From assembly GCA_032622095.1 (NCBI GenBank), contig CP136068.1, positions 56,444,025 through 56,508,024 on the forward strand: DNA of 64,000 bases. The letters are read 5' to 3'. The notes below the pieces were generated by a model. That model saw only the letters and a list, made by a program, of their open reading frames with translations, was not told the origin of the DNA and ran no database searches. Shown here piece after piece: positions 23,600 to 36,102 of this stretch; the first letter of the stretch is position 1, and each line of letters begins with the position of its first letter. The stretch comes from Siphonodentalium dalli. Lineage: Eukaryota > Mollusca > Scaphopoda > Gadilida > Siphonodentaliidae. Made by a program: the position numbers and the translations under genes.

Positions 23600-24215
23600 T
23601 GTACTTGGTTATTTGGAAACACGACCAAGACCGTTTAACCAATATCAATACGCCTATTCGTAGGTGGTATCCGAGGAATTCCATTGTTGGAATGTTCCCT
23701 TAGCAACACATTTCGTCATAAACATGTAAGAACGCAAAACTCCAAACAAATCGTAGGGAATAACTAATGCATGTATGATGACCCCCCTCCCCCAAAATGT
23801 GAACCATGTTTATTTGGCCGCTCGGTGTACATTCATTGATTCAATGCTTAATTGTCAAGTTGAAATCACACTATTTAATTATTTATGGAATATATACCAT
23901 TTATATTGTGCTGGTGCTCACGCGCTGTTCGTGATAACTCAGTAGCTGACTTTGCCCCCTCTCCAACTCCAATGTACAAATTGACATTACTCGGTCATTC
24001 TGAAACACGACCAAGACTAAATAACCAACATTAATACGGCTTTTCGCACCAGGTATCCAAGGAACTCCATTGTTGAAATGTAACACATTTCGTTAAATTA
24101 ATGTCAATTTTATGTATAATTACACAAAATCGCACCACTCGAAATGAATCGTACAGAGTAACTGATGTATATATAATCACATCACCAACCCCCCTCCCCC
24201 AAATCATGTGAACCG
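23600..24215. repeat. Diverged direct duplication, ~220-bp units ~395 bp apart
   Basis: Segments from about 23600 and 23990 share in order AAACACGACCAAGA, TAACCAA, TATCC(G/A)AGGAA, TCCATTGTTG, ACACATTTCGT, ACTAATG/ACTGATG and CCCCCCTCCCCCAAA. The two copies are clearly related but much diverged. Confidence 0.6.
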
Positions 24216-24289
24216 AAATGTTTTTTTTTTTATCCATAGCAGACATCTTCTTCTTCACATTACAGCTCGCTGTCATTTACTGACAATTA

Positions 24290-24637
24290 TGAGCCGGTCC
24301 AGGTGCTACCATGGCCGAGTAACTTTATAACCCTGTGGTGACTACAGTAGCGTTCTTTAACGTGCACACACCGAGGCGTGTACACGGGTCAGCCATTTAT
24401 GTCCGCACCCGATCGGACAGCGTACTGCACCACAACAACATACCTGGACAAATGTTGTAATGGGGAAGTCGGCACTTTTGCATTCAGATCTTTATTCAGT
24501 GATCTCGAATGAGACTTTTCAGCCTTACAAACTTGGTATCTGACCGAGTTCTGATTTTTTTTGTCAGAATACCCTGACCAGGTTGCGATCCACGGTCCGC
24601 TAGCATGAGACCAGTACGCTACCTCTCAGCTACCGAC
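24290..24637 (-). mobile_element. tRNA-derived SINE
   Basis: On the minus strand the 5' end folds like a tRNA head. An A-box-like stretch TAGCTGAGAGGTAGCGTACT (complement of 24613-24632) is followed by a B-box-like GGATCGCAACC (complement of 24581-24591), the internal RNA polymerase III promoter. The body includes GGTGTGTGCACGTTAAAGAA (complement of 24354-24373), a phrase I recall from invertebrate SINEs. The 3' limit is approximate. It is not a functional tRNA, as the 3' acceptor half does not pair with GTCGGTA. Confidence 0.65.
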
Positions 24638-24864
24638 ATACGTTGAATTTGGTTTTTGCCCTGTCGGTGTGATCATTCAGTGACTTGTCAAGCTGAAATC
24701 CATAGTATTTATAGCCTCTGAAACAAATACTCTACAAGCAAATGCGCCTAGTTCCGAGAACAACAGTCATAAATAGAAACTGCGAATAGTAACACACGAA
24801 GATAGGAAAAATTAAATGTTTCAGTAGATTTTCACTAATTTATCCAATTCAATAAGTCTCTTTA

Positions 24865-25087
24865 AGGTAGCAATACACGATTTCCAGCAACTTTGCCAAC
24901 CTTGGAGGGGGTACTATACTTCAAATAAATCCTGAGCCATTATCCTTGGCATAGATCCCATCCAGCATGTTTCAATTTCGACAGGAATTTTAGGTGTAAT
25001 CATTTATCTGTACTGTAGGTACTTCGTACAATTTGTCATTGAGTTATGGCACTGTTATGCCTTTGTTTGCCTTGTGTACTGCTACCT
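24865..25087. mobile_element. Short MITE with AGGTAGCARTACAC ends
   Basis: AGGTAGCAATACAC at the left and GTGTACTGCTACCT at the right are 13/14 inverted matches. The 223-bp interior has no ORF. No clear target duplication is visible. Confidence 0.55.
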
Positions 25088-25143
25088 GAGAGTGTGAGTG
25101 GGACTGAAGATTTTGTGCAAACTTCAAAGCATATAATAATTAT

Positions 25144-25149
25144 TTTATT
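25144..25149 (-). terminator. AATAAA polyadenylation signal candidate
   Basis: The complement of TTTATT at this point gives AATAAA within CTATAATAAAATAATT, about 90 bases past the stop of the 25239-25453 frame. Such hexamers are common in AT-rich DNA, so support comes only from position. Confidence 0.3.
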
Positions 25150-25238
25150 ATAGATAATTCATAAATACCTGTGAAAATTTCAACCAGATTCCCCAATCCT
25201 TGATTTTCCAGTCACCATGAAACATCTGTGATCATCCA

Positions 25239-25453
25239 TTATATCGACATCATAAATGAGTCAAAGTTGTCTGCATGTAATGGGTTGTAGAATGTTGTTG
25301 TTGTTAATAGAGGATTCGAAAAGGCGGCATTCAGCAAAAACATAATGATAACTGCACTCGCAAAAGTAACAATATTAACTGTTGCTCCACATTGACATTT
25401 TGGATTACAGAATCTGGATTTGTATCTAAAAGCACAGATTGTCGACATGTTAT
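25239..25453 (-). CDS. Possible 3' terminal exon, Cys-rich plus one TM segment
   Basis: On the minus strand a good acceptor (GATTCTACAG) precedes an open frame that starts with the codons for NMSTICAFRYK, continues with a CxxxCxC cluster (FCNPKCQCGA), then a ~20-residue hydrophobic run (IVTFASAVIIMFLL), a short hydrophilic tail and a TAA. An AATAAA signal lies about 90 bases after the stop (complement of 25144-25149). These features together resemble the last exon of a small membrane protein. I do not recognise the family, no upstream exon was found, and chance in AT-rich DNA is possible. Confidence 0.3.
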
Positions 25454-25499
25454 CTGTAGAATCATAGCTCATATATATCAATACTAATTTCTCTGAATT

Positions 25500-27003
25500 A
25501 ATATTTTATCTGGCACATGCAACCATGATGATGCAGATGGTTGTGTATAGTAGTGATTACCAGTCAACATAGAATTTGACTGCAATAATTATTTAAATTA
25601 ATATGATATTCATTATTATGAAGATGTTTTGATTTTGATTATTTAATATTATATACATGTACTAGAGGTTCTGATTGTCTAAATCACTTTTGACACATAA
25701 AATGCAGAAGAATTACATTGTTTCAATCGTATACTAGTACAGTAGGGTGATATCATTGAGAACAGAATCACTATTTTGTATTAAACTTAAACTACTGGTA
25801 TAGGCCTAATCCAAAGGTCAACAATTGGGATTTGTTCAACTGAACTACATGTAAATTTTATATCGATAGTTTGGTTGCTCTCATATTGTGAACTTATGAT
25901 GATGATGAAGATGATGATATGGTGGTGATGGTGAAGAAGAGTTTGTAGACGACAAAAGGAATCAAAAGCAATTTTATATTGCCAAGCTAAATTTTACATG
26001 TCGCCATATATGACGTCAAAGAATCGCGTAAATTATTTTATTGTGTCAATAGATGCGACTGGATCTGGACAGTATATTAGAGTCCAAAATTCCAAATTGA
26101 ATCAGTCATGTGATGACAGAGGGGTGAGTTTATGTACTCCGATCACACAAGTCCCACGCATAAAAGCCATATCACAAACTATATATGACTGGAAGTCTAA
26201 AATAATTCAGGAACCCTCAATGTAGAGTTGTAGACTGTCATAAATTTATGTAATGTTTTTTAAAGAAATGTGATTGATATTTACAAGAATGTCGAGATTC
26301 TGGATTTTTTTCTGGGACACTGACCCATGCAGCTAGGATATTCCAAATTCGAAGTTGGACAGTGGATACCCCTTCCCAAGTTGTGGAAAAGAAACATAAA
26401 ACTGATCATTTCAAATTTCAAAACAAACAATCTCATATATAATATAGCATATAATTGCTTGAAATCTAGAGCCAGCCGTCAAAGCCACCTCGCCAATTTA
26501 ACGATCGACATGAGGATATTTGGATCAATTCCAAGTCACCTCGCCATATCGCTGCATGACATGAGGATCTTTTGAGAGCTGAGCTCCATTTTTTATATGA
26601 GATTGTGAAATTCAAAGTTTAAATCATCAGATCATGCAACTTTATGAGATCAGGGGACCAAAATTTTTCCTAAAAAGATTTCACCAATGCTATGTTCATG
26701 GCAGTTCATCACATATTTCAGTTTTGCATGGCTGAATCCAGCTTTTGTCAAAATAAATTGTTCTGAAAAAAATCTAGAAAAACAATTGCCGTACCGGTAC
26801 ATGTGAATAAGACACCCAATTTAAAGGTACGTTTAGGGATGTGACAAAACAACGTCATGACATTGTGATTTTCTGTCAATAAAAGTGTTCCTACTTTTGG
26901 CTGGTTAACATTTGTGCTGTATATTCAAAACACTGGCATAATATGAATAATCGTTATTGTGTGTTGGACTTATTTAATTTGTTTATGCCTATAAATGAAA
27001 ATT
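25500..27003. other. Unique AT-rich DNA with a GAT microsatellite
   Basis: An imperfect GAT/GGT run lies at 25898-25935. A 71-base stretch at 26053-26123 is bounded by splice-like AG and GTGAGT and encodes a GSGQYIRVQ phrase; see findings. No complete gene is visible. Confidence 0.4.
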
Positions 27004-27006
27004 ATA

Positions 27007-27480
27007 GTAAAGTGATGTGAAACGCTTCCCCGCCCCATATTTTGCTGAAAGTAGTTAGTTTTACAAATATTATATTCAATTTGACAACACGCATCGTCAT
27101 TCTTACATATTAATTTAATTCAGTGACTGTCGATGGCAAACTTGTTTTCCTTACTTTATCGCCGAAAGTTGCATCCCGAATCGAGATGTAAATATTTACA
27201 ATTCAGCGTAGTTCAGACATTGTTTTCTATAGAGTGGTACCGCCAATTTGATTGAAATGTTCGTAGAATGCTACATTCCCCCTGTTGGCATAGCGCCTGA
27301 CTACTAACTCATCAGTTTCATGTACCGTACGGTACCGGAACAAGTCCATAATACATGTATACATGTCTTTAATGCCTTTTTTTACTGATAAACAGTACCT
27401 ACTAGTATTCCCAGAGATATGAGTGAAATGGGTCAAAGTTCAATTTCAGTCTTTAAATTCAATATGAAGGAGCGATAGAA
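27007..27480. repeat. Dispersed repeat D, copy at 27 kb
   Basis: It shares with 41001-41420, in order, TAAAGTGATGTGAAAC, AAAGTAGTTA, ATTCTTA(C/T)ATAT, CGATGGC, TTTATCGCCGA, CCCGAATCGAGATGTAAATA, TTCAGAC, TGTTTTCTAT and GAGTGGTA. It ends in a CATCAGTTTCA and ACAAGTxCATAATA segment. No coding frame is conserved between copies. Confidence 0.75.
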
Positions 27481-27499
27481 AATTGCTGGCACCAAATAC

Positions 27500-29160
27500 A
27501 TAATAATTCTATGATAATATTCTTAAGTTTTATATATCCGTATCAGCAAAATTTAAAGAAATTCTATGGCCAGTATGGCTGATTGGGTCGTTGTCATAAT
27601 GTTTTATACATATGCACACCGTGTGCATTTCTATATACACAAATGCACCAGTTACGCGTAGTGTCACCTGACAGTGTAATTTTCGTAGTGTTTTCTACAT
27701 AAATGCACACATGTTATATTTTTTGCAAGGTCATTTTCTTCCATTCATCGATCAAACAACCATGCAGTTCTTTCAGTCCCTGTTTAATACGTAACCAGTA
27801 GGCCTACTATAAGATCAATATGCGACCGATGGTCAATTTTTTGCGGTTTCGTCATTGTGATACCTTTATCAAAACTACGAAAATAAATATAGTCATTAGT
27901 CTGAATTGAAGCAGACGGCAATTATTTACGGCAACATTTCATTCTCATGCCGACTGAGACTGGTGTGTCCATTAGCGTCAGTATGGATGCCTACATATAA
28001 TTTTAGGCCCCCTGTTTTTTAAGACACATTAAAAATAACCCTGGCTTAAGGCTTAAGTTAATGGCCTTATTTACTAATTTAGTTATTAAGTCTTAGAAAA
28101 TTAAATTGTGACATCGCCACAGGGCATCGTCCCAGGTTAATACTGTGTCGGCGCACTGCGGTAACTAAATGGTACTGCCTACTGGTAGACTGGTAGACTG
28201 GTAGTAGCGGCAGAAAAAATTTGGATTTTTCAGATGTGTAAATGGCCATATCTATTGAATGGGTTGCTCAATTGTTATAAAACTTTTTAAAAGGTGTGTC
28301 TTTTTAAAGTAAATTTATTTTCCTATCAGTATCACACATCCATGTATCTTCATATTTTGTGAAGTTTTATCATTTCTGTCACGTACACCACGATGCCGTG
28401 TATCACAATGCTTGAAGCCTTGATTATGTCGACGATAATGATATTACTATTACTATTAGACGATGATGAATGATGACTCAGATGAGGTAGTCCAAAATTG
28501 ACTATACATATCTTTAGTATCCCGTAGATTTTCGACTACAGATGAGGATGAAATGAAACAAAAAAATGTTGTTGACAAAAAAAAATCGGAATCGACAAAT
28601 CTCCCGCCAAGGTGAAGGTCAATGACTGAATCAGTGAATGAGGAGTATATAATAAGTTGGAATTACGGAATTCGTTAACCTAGCCGAATCGAAATCGAAG
28701 GGTACACTTTCACTGTGATAGGTTTTGTGATCGGCACTAAGTTGACTAACACTTAAATTTTAACTGTGTTCTTGAAAGTCTGCCGCCAATCACTGGCATC
28801 AGCAGTTCGTTTTCAGTTCAGTTTAAATAATAAATTTCGTTGGGGCATTAAATATATCGTGAGAGTCAGATGATGATGTGAATTATTAATTAAAAATCTA
28901 AAGTACAGGCCTGCCTAACCAAGAATGGTACGATTTATGTTGGTGTTTTCAATGAAATTCCACAACTAAATGAAAAATAATGAACCCAAAACATTGCCGT
29001 GTTTCCTTTACCACGACTCCGACATGTCGACAATCTGTACTCACATGAAAATTCAACGATTCCCACGGATAAAGAATATTTTATGCACTCATCAAGTTCA
29101 GACAAAATGGCGTTACTAAAATAATGACGTGCGCGAAAATGACGTTGCACATCGGCACGT
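27500..29160. other. Unique DNA, no supported gene
   Basis: It contains a short triplicate ACTGGTAG (28181-28204). TATATAATAAG at 28647 looks TATA-like, but no convincing exon follows. The 71-codon minus ORF at 28935-29150 has no recognisable motif. Confidence 0.35.
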
Positions 29161-29163
29161 GAT

Positions 29164-29328
29164 CACTGTATACTCAAAAAAGTGTAGATATCTTAGATGT
29201 GTACACTTAATTTGTGTATATCTCAATCGCTTCCCTATCAGGCTATAGCAAAACTACTCTTTGTATGAGTAATAATAATTCCTACTCTTTAACAAAGTAG
29301 GAATAAGTACTCTATGTTTTGTTCAGTG
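29164..29328. mobile_element. Short MITE with CACTG…CAGTG ends
   Basis: CACTGTATACTCAAAAAAGT at the left and ATGTTTTGTTCAGTG at the right give matching five-base ends. Its AGTGTAG, GTGTACA and CTACTCTTT units are the same as in 6503-6878. No target duplication is clear. Confidence 0.5.
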
Positions 29329-29971
29329 ATATTTCGGCGTGACTGGATGCAATATTCTAAGTATAAGGCTATTCTGCAGACTCTCCAAAAATTACTAAAA
29401 GCCTTTATGGTTGTGAAATTCTACCAATATGAGTGCAACGGACCACCAACGTATGGAACGCTCATTCCGTGCATGCGTGCAAAAATACGCACATTCTGTA
29501 CCCAATCGCACGAAGACGAACGCTACGCTACGCTTGGACTAATGGGAACCAAACCACTTGAATGCGAGATCAACATAAGAATGCTGTGCTTCCTCGAAAG
29601 TTTGCTACACGTGCCAAGAGGCATCGAGTGTCACTCAAACTGTTTCTGTTTATGCTATTTGTGCCAGACTGTCCAATCGTCCTACATCCGAATTTAATTC
29701 CGATATCACATTCCTTCTGAAGAAATATTTTATTTCCCAGACAGAGTAAAATGGAAAAAAACTAGCCAACGAGAGCGTTACCTCAGTATACATTCAGGAA
29801 TGGTCATCAGAGGTTAGCACCAATTGTGATCTCGAAATATTCCGATGTGTTCACTCCGTATAACACTCTGCTTGTTCACATGGTCCCTAACTGTTAAGGG
29901 TGTGCCCAAGATATACAAACGAACTGAAACACATTGGCTGACTTCTAAACAAAACGACTTATCCCAATAAT

Positions 29972-32138
29972 AGCGAGTTTGCGATTTCAAACGGGTACGG
30001 GTACCGGTACGGGTACTGGTAGCTACCCGTACCGGTACACGTTTTTGAAATCGCAAACTGTTTTACGGGTAGAATTAAGCATATCGACGGGTAATGTATG
30101 GTGAGCCAATTGCAGCAAAATATATATGATAGAGAAATTGTTATCCGCATTCGACGTTATACTTGATGTTATGGTCATATGATGGACCTCTGCGAGGATA
30201 ATGAATTGCATTCACCTGGGACGAGGCCAAAATGGAATGGATTGGCGTCTTTCTTGGACTCATTTTGGTAACATTTTCAATAATTGGCTTTCATTAGTAA
30301 TTTCCCAGACCGTTCTAGTTTCGTCTAGAACAGATGGAATTTTCAGGCTGAGAAAATATGTTATGATAGCACAAATATACAATTACGCTAATTTAATAAT
30401 CCAACCATTATTCGGTGTAAAATATGTTGTTTTAGACACAGGGTCCAAGAATGTCCTACATGCATGTACTTTTAGTCAGACATAAGACCGAAATTGCCCC
30501 TTACTTATATTAGTTGGGGAATATATAGTCATATAATTGATACTTGGTTGGAATCTTTCGAAGGGTCTGGCAAGGGAATATTTATCCCAAGAACTCGGAT
30601 ATTTGTCTGGGTCTAAATCCGGATGTATAGGTAGAAAAATTAAACTTTGTTAAATATAAATGGTGTTTAATGGTACAATATTCATTATATGGTTTGAATA
30701 AAGAGCGTTCAAGTTTGCTTCACCTGTATGCCAAACAAAGAAAACAGATAAAAGTCGCTCTGACGACGGTAAGATTGTGCCGAGTATGAGGTGTGTATAT
30801 CAGTATTTTGTGTCACTATCGGCCACTACAAATATACAACAGTCTTGAGGTTCAAATGCGCCATGTCCGTTCAAATGTCAAATATCTATATTGAAATGAG
30901 AAATCAGTCACCACATAAGATATAATAACTGAACGGTTGTATTCAATCGTGTAATACTTTCACGGTGTATTTATGCCCACGCACAAAGGGTCGATAGGGG
31001 ACGTGGCGATATGGTTGGGGTGTTTCACCCCAACTTCTGTCAAATTGTTGAACAGTTGGAAATTATATATACCTATTATAAACACACCAAACATACGTTG
31101 AAATTATTCTGTCATTCCGTATGATTTTCCAAAAATGTATTAGTGGGGATTTTTTTCATAGTTTTTGACATCCTACTTTTGGTGGAAAGAATTCGGGCTA
31201 TATGGCCAACAGTTATGTTGGAAATATCCAACAAATGTAAAGCTTGAGGAAAGTCTATAATTGATAAATTTTCATGTTCAGATTTCAAAACGTTCTCCCA
31301 CCAGACCGAACCATGGTCGACCCGGTATGTCCTGGTCTATCCACATTCAGTGGCTCGTCAAAACTGATAATGAATTTGTGAAAAACAATATAGGGCGTGA
31401 ATTTACCTGGTGTTAGACCACTAGATGTTATGATTTTGCAATTTCCAGGTTCATATCTACAAAAAAATTCTCGTTCTGGTCGGCGAGGTGGACCCTTCAT
31501 TACATGACTTCTTTAACAAGACTATTAATCCATTTAGAACAGACTATAGAATAATATTCAGGACATGCAGTGAAGGATCAGTTGGGGGGAAATCAGAGCC
31601 CAACGGGGTGCATAATTGGAATTCCGCACAAACCTCAGTTTGGTGTGTTTCAATTGGTAGGGAATGTGAAGGTGGACACCCCTTCTCAACGCGGAGACCC
31701 TCTATAACCACGTCCCTGTGCCGAGACTGCGTATAGCACCATCAAATAACTCTCTTAATCATAGCATGTCATTACTTGAGTGAAGACCGTTGTCAGTAAA
31801 CAAATCGGCGTTCCATAGTTATCTTAGTGATAGAAGCCGCCTCGACACTTTGAACATAAAACATGGCTTAAATGACAAATGTATCAATGAGATTTGGCCA
31901 CGTAATCGTGCAATAAATATTTTAATACATAGCTGACTGTTATTTCATAGAACTAATGTACTTTTGAGTGAGAAAACTTTAGTGAAAGACTACCAGTCAA
32001 CGGGATACATCTACCCGTTCCAAATCCCTATCGCTTTATGTGCTGCATTCAAAGTACGCAAATGACCGTGACGAATTTCACCAATCTACCAGAATCTACC
32101 GGTACCCGTACCCGTCGAACGGGTATCGCAAACTCGCT
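29972..32138. mobile_element. Second TIR element with AAT duplication
   Basis: The left end AGCGAGTTTGCGATTTCAAA and the right end, inverted, AGCGAGTTTGCGATACCCGT enclose tandem ACGGGTACGGGTACCGG subterminal repeats on both sides. AAT flanks each end (29969-29971 and 32139-32141). Near the left end a second inverted TTTTGAAATCGCAAAC (30043-30058) shows internal duplication of the terminus. No transposase is visible in the 2.2-kb body. It resembles 2246-4027 in target, in AGxGA ends and in TACGGRTACGG iterations. Confidence 0.75.
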
Positions 32139-32230
32139 AATATGATACGTAACATCTGTGCTGTAACACATGATAGTGAGATGCCACACACCCTGTTCCT
32201 GTGCAGCTCGCACCGTGCCACCGTGCATGT

Positions 32231-33443
32231 GTCTGGTCTATAAACTCAAATTTTAGGATTAACCTAGAAATAATTTGGACTAAGTTGGTTTTTATACCAT
32301 TTTGAAGAGGAAGGTATCCTCTATAACATATCCAAATTCCGCTAAAATCCGCATTGAGCATTTTTGTAATTCAAGATGGCGTCCAAGATGGCTGTCATTT
32401 TCCGTTAAGTCTGTTTGATGCAATTAAAGTGAGACATTATTGTCATATGTATACACCTGCACACATATTTTGAAGCTAAGACATAACGTCACCTTTTCAT
32501 GCGAAAATTAGAACTCCCCGTCCAAGATGGCCGCCAAAATGGCGACGGGAAATGGAAAATGTTACTTTTGTTACTGATATCTTTAAGACCAGTTTCCGCT
32601 GTTTGGAACTGGTTGATAATTGTGACTTTATTTTGTATATAGCAGGTTAACTGACCGTTAGAGCAATGAAATATGTCATTCATTGGGTCCCCACCCCTTC
32701 CGAACACTCAAAAATTCGATTTTACAGTATGCGTATAAAATTCCACAAAAAAATCACCATTGGGATTCTAGTCTTATTTCATCAAGAAATGGGAAGAACT
32801 GTGCAATATAAGTGATGATTTCTATTTCTAATGGATATTCCAACTCAATGGTACCAAAATTGTCACTTTGGCTCAAAATAGCTACCAAAATGGCATCCAA
32901 AATATGAAAATTTATAAATAATGCACCAGCGTGCCATGCAACCGCTTAGAAGTTGTGGTTGATTAATTTTTTTTGCTATTCTGTCTTATATATTGAACAC
33001 TAACATTTCTGATGCACCTTGATTAAGTTTAACAATTTAACCACTAAAATTACCAGAATTATGGGATTATTATCTCACAAACTTGGCATAAAAATCGACA
33101 AAAATTCATTTTTCAGGTCTGGACAATTTTCTCAAGTAAAATGGAACTATCTTGGGTATCAAGTTGCTTTTTATTTTGATCTGTTTTAAATGTGTCACAC
33201 ATTGGTGTTTTAGACGAAATTACTCACGATGGCTTGCAAAATTGCAACCTCATTAGTCATTTGGTTAAAAAAAAATTTGATTTGTCACATATATTCCGAA
33301 CATTATTCTCTGCTGTTCCGAAAAGGTAGCAAATTGTGACTGACTTGGTTATTAAACATGCTACTTAATCAATTGACAACTAAATGTTATATTCTGATTG
33401 TCCCAGTACCTTATGGGGCATAACAAGTTCATTTTAAGGGAAG
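32231..33443. mobile_element. Foldback element 1, left arm
   Basis: This ~1.2-kb arm is the inverse of 34998-36102. Matching landmarks include TTTGGACTAAGTTGGTTT, TATCCTCTATAACATAT, CAAGATGGCGTCCAAGATGG, TGATTCTAGTC-like and CCAGTACCTTATGGGGCATA. It carries blocks of the YY1-like motif about 350 bases apart (32525, 32880, 33228). Short ORFs such as 32489-32707 lie in this repeat and are not genes. Confidence 0.85.
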
Positions 33444-34870
33444 CACTTGGGTATACCCAAACACCCAACACACGACCATGCAACCGTGAGTAACCATGCA
33501 GGCATACCAGATATACTCCTACACCTACCCATGACCATATAGTCACGGTATGTATACATATTACAACATTCATGATGCACATACAGTATCCTCTTGAATA
33601 CCTATTCGGCTCACCATTGGCCATACACTCACTCCATATATCCAATAAAGATATACATATACACCCCACCCATGACCATATAATCACTCCTAGTATATAT
33701 ATTCGCCACATTCATGATCATACATGACTTCTTGTATATGTATTCGCCTCACCGGTGGTCATACAATCACTCCCTTTATATCTGCGCCAGCCATGGCCAT
33801 ATATCCACACAACATATACATATACACACAACCCATGATAACCACAAGAGTCCAGGTATATATAGTATGCATATAGACACTTCTAGATATACCAATGTCC
33901 CGAACCGCGCACGTGGCCATTCATACACTCCAGACTTGCACATACAACTCACCCATGACACCAGCCACTCCCTATACTCATAAACCACATTCGTGATCAT
34001 ACAGTCACTCCTTGTATACCAATTCTCCTCACCATTAATTTACCATATTTTCACTTCCTGTATACATATTGGCCACACCATGGCCATAGGGCCACTCATG
34101 ATATACATATACACGTTACACATGATCATAGAGTCACTCCAGTGTATATATACCTCATCAATGGCCATAAAGCCTTTCGAAATATACCAATACCCCGCAC
34201 ACACGGCCATTCGTACACTCCAGTATTGCATATACAGCTCAACCATGACACTCCAGCCACTCGCTGTCTACATATACACACCATCCATGAGCATTCAGCT
34301 AGCTATTCACTGTATGTCTGTACACACACCAATGCCAATACATCCACAACATATATACATATACATCTATATACACAAGCCCGCCAGTAATATACATATA
34401 CATCCCACCACGACCATTAGGGCACCTTCTATATACACAAGCCCGCCAGTAATTCCATGTACACATATGCACATTATCCATAACCATACAGCCACTTCAT
34501 ATTTATCCACACACCCCATTCATTACCATACATCCAACACATGTACACATATACACCCGCCCATGACAATACAGCCACCCAATGTACACCTGTACATACC
34601 GCCAATGGACACACAGTCACTCCATATATACATAAATAACACACAGCTACTCTCGTTATACCCATACACCACTTCAACGACCAGACGGCCACTCCCTGTA
34701 TACATATTCACATCACACGTGACCATACAGCTACTCCTTATATACCTATACATATCACCATGGACACCCTATCCATGATCATATAGCCACACATTGTATA
34801 ACTATTCACATCATTCATGAATAAATTAACTCTCTGTAAACACATACATTCACACTGTATTAAGTTGATC
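33444..34870. repeat. Foldback element 1, minisatellite core
   Basis: About 1.4 kb of degenerate ~56-60-bp units built on CCATGACCATA(C/T)AGCCACTC and TGTATACATATTCAC. Pyrimidine/A-rich bias removes stops, giving a 261-codon plus-strand ORF (33993-34778) with a visibly repeating peptide; it is not a gene. The same minisatellite, in reverse orientation, forms 43860-44530. Confidence 0.85.
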
Positions 34871-34997
34871 AATGCTGATGATAATGGGACAGAGTAGTCA
34901 GATCCGTCTCAGTTGCATTTCAACGTTCTGCCAATTTCCATTCAAATACATGGACAGAATCCCAAAAGAAGTTTTCGGCAAAATCCATACTGCATCC

Positions 34998-36102
34998 CTC
35001 AAAATGAACTTGTCATGCCCCATAAGGTACTGGGACAACCATAATAGAGCATGTAGTTGATTTATTAGCATGTTTAATAACCAAGAGAGTCAAAATTTGC
35101 TACATTTTTCGGAATAGCAGAGAATAATGTTCGGAATATATCTGACAAATCAGGATTTTACCAAATTTGGTTGCCATTTTGCAAGCCATCTTGAGTAATT
35201 TTGTGACAAATTTAACACATATCAAAACAATAAACACCTTTGATTTCAAAGATAGTTCCATTTTACTTTTTAAAATTGTTCCTACCTGAACTGTGAATTT
35301 TTTTCTTCCGATTTTGATGTCAAGTTTCTGACAGAAAAATTTGAACAATTCTGGTAATTTCAGTGGTTAAAATAGTAACAATTAACCAAGTGTACAACAA
35401 AATTGCCAGTATTCAATGTATAGAAGACAGAATAGTCAACTGTGTGCATCAATCACAATTTGTAAGCGGTTGAATTGACGCAGGGACAATATTTACCATT
35501 TTTCATATTTTGGCCGCCATTTTGATCCAAAGTGACAATTTTGGTACCATTGAGTTTGAATATCCATAAGAAATAGAATGCATCACTTACAATACACAGT
35601 TCTACCATTTTTTGACGATATATGACTAGAAACCCAATCGTGTTTTTGTGTGTGAAATGTTATACCGCGTTCTGTAAAATCAAATATTTGAGTGATCGGA
35701 AGGGGTGGGCACCCCCATAAAGTCACAATTCTCAACCAGTTCCGCATAGCAGAAACTGATCTTAAAGATTTTAGTAAAAAACGTAAAATGTTCCACTTCC
35801 GGTCGCCATTTTTGCGGCCATATTGGACGGGGAGTTCAAATGCTGGCACAAGAAGGTGGCGTTATGTCTTAGCTTCACAAAAATGTATACATGTGTATAC
35901 AAATAAGACAAGATTTTCTTTTCATAATTGCATCAAATTGACTTAACGGAAAATGGCAGTCATCTTGGACGCCATCTTGAATTACAAAAAATGCTCAAAG
36001 CGGATTTTAGATATGTTATAGAGGATATATTTCTCTTCAAAATGGTATACAAACCAACTTAGTCCAAATTTGTTCTATGTCTAAACTTTTATCGACCAGA
36101 CT
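34998..36102. mobile_element. Foldback element 1, right arm
   Basis: It is the inverse of 32231-33443 and ends GACCAGAC, matching the left terminus GTCTGGTC. No target duplication is obvious. DNA immediately inside (34960-34997, AGAATCCCAAAAGAAGTTTT) is shared with the broken copy at 41660, so the core edge is also conserved. Confidence 0.85.

Noticed and set aside
24568-24637. tRNA gene on the minus strand
   Set aside because: A- and B-box-like promoters are present, but the acceptor stem does not close and the sequence continues into a SINE body, so it is a tRNA-derived head rather than a tRNA gene.
29314-29697. 127-codon plus-strand ORF with fairly even base composition
   Set aside because: It starts inside a MITE end. 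I found no domain, no splice-site support and no better reading on either strand. It remains the least explained of the longer ORFs.
33993-34778. 261-codon plus-strand ORF, the longest in the window
   Set aside because: It lies wholly inside the ~57-bp minisatellite core of a foldback element. The peptide is a degenerate repeat rich in I, T, H, Y and P caused by the unit sequence; overlapping frames on both strands are open for the same reason.
33444-34870. Centromeric or telomeric satellite
   Set aside because: The array is only 1.4 kb, degenerate, and bounded by inverted arms that recur with it elsewhere, so it belongs to a dispersed element.
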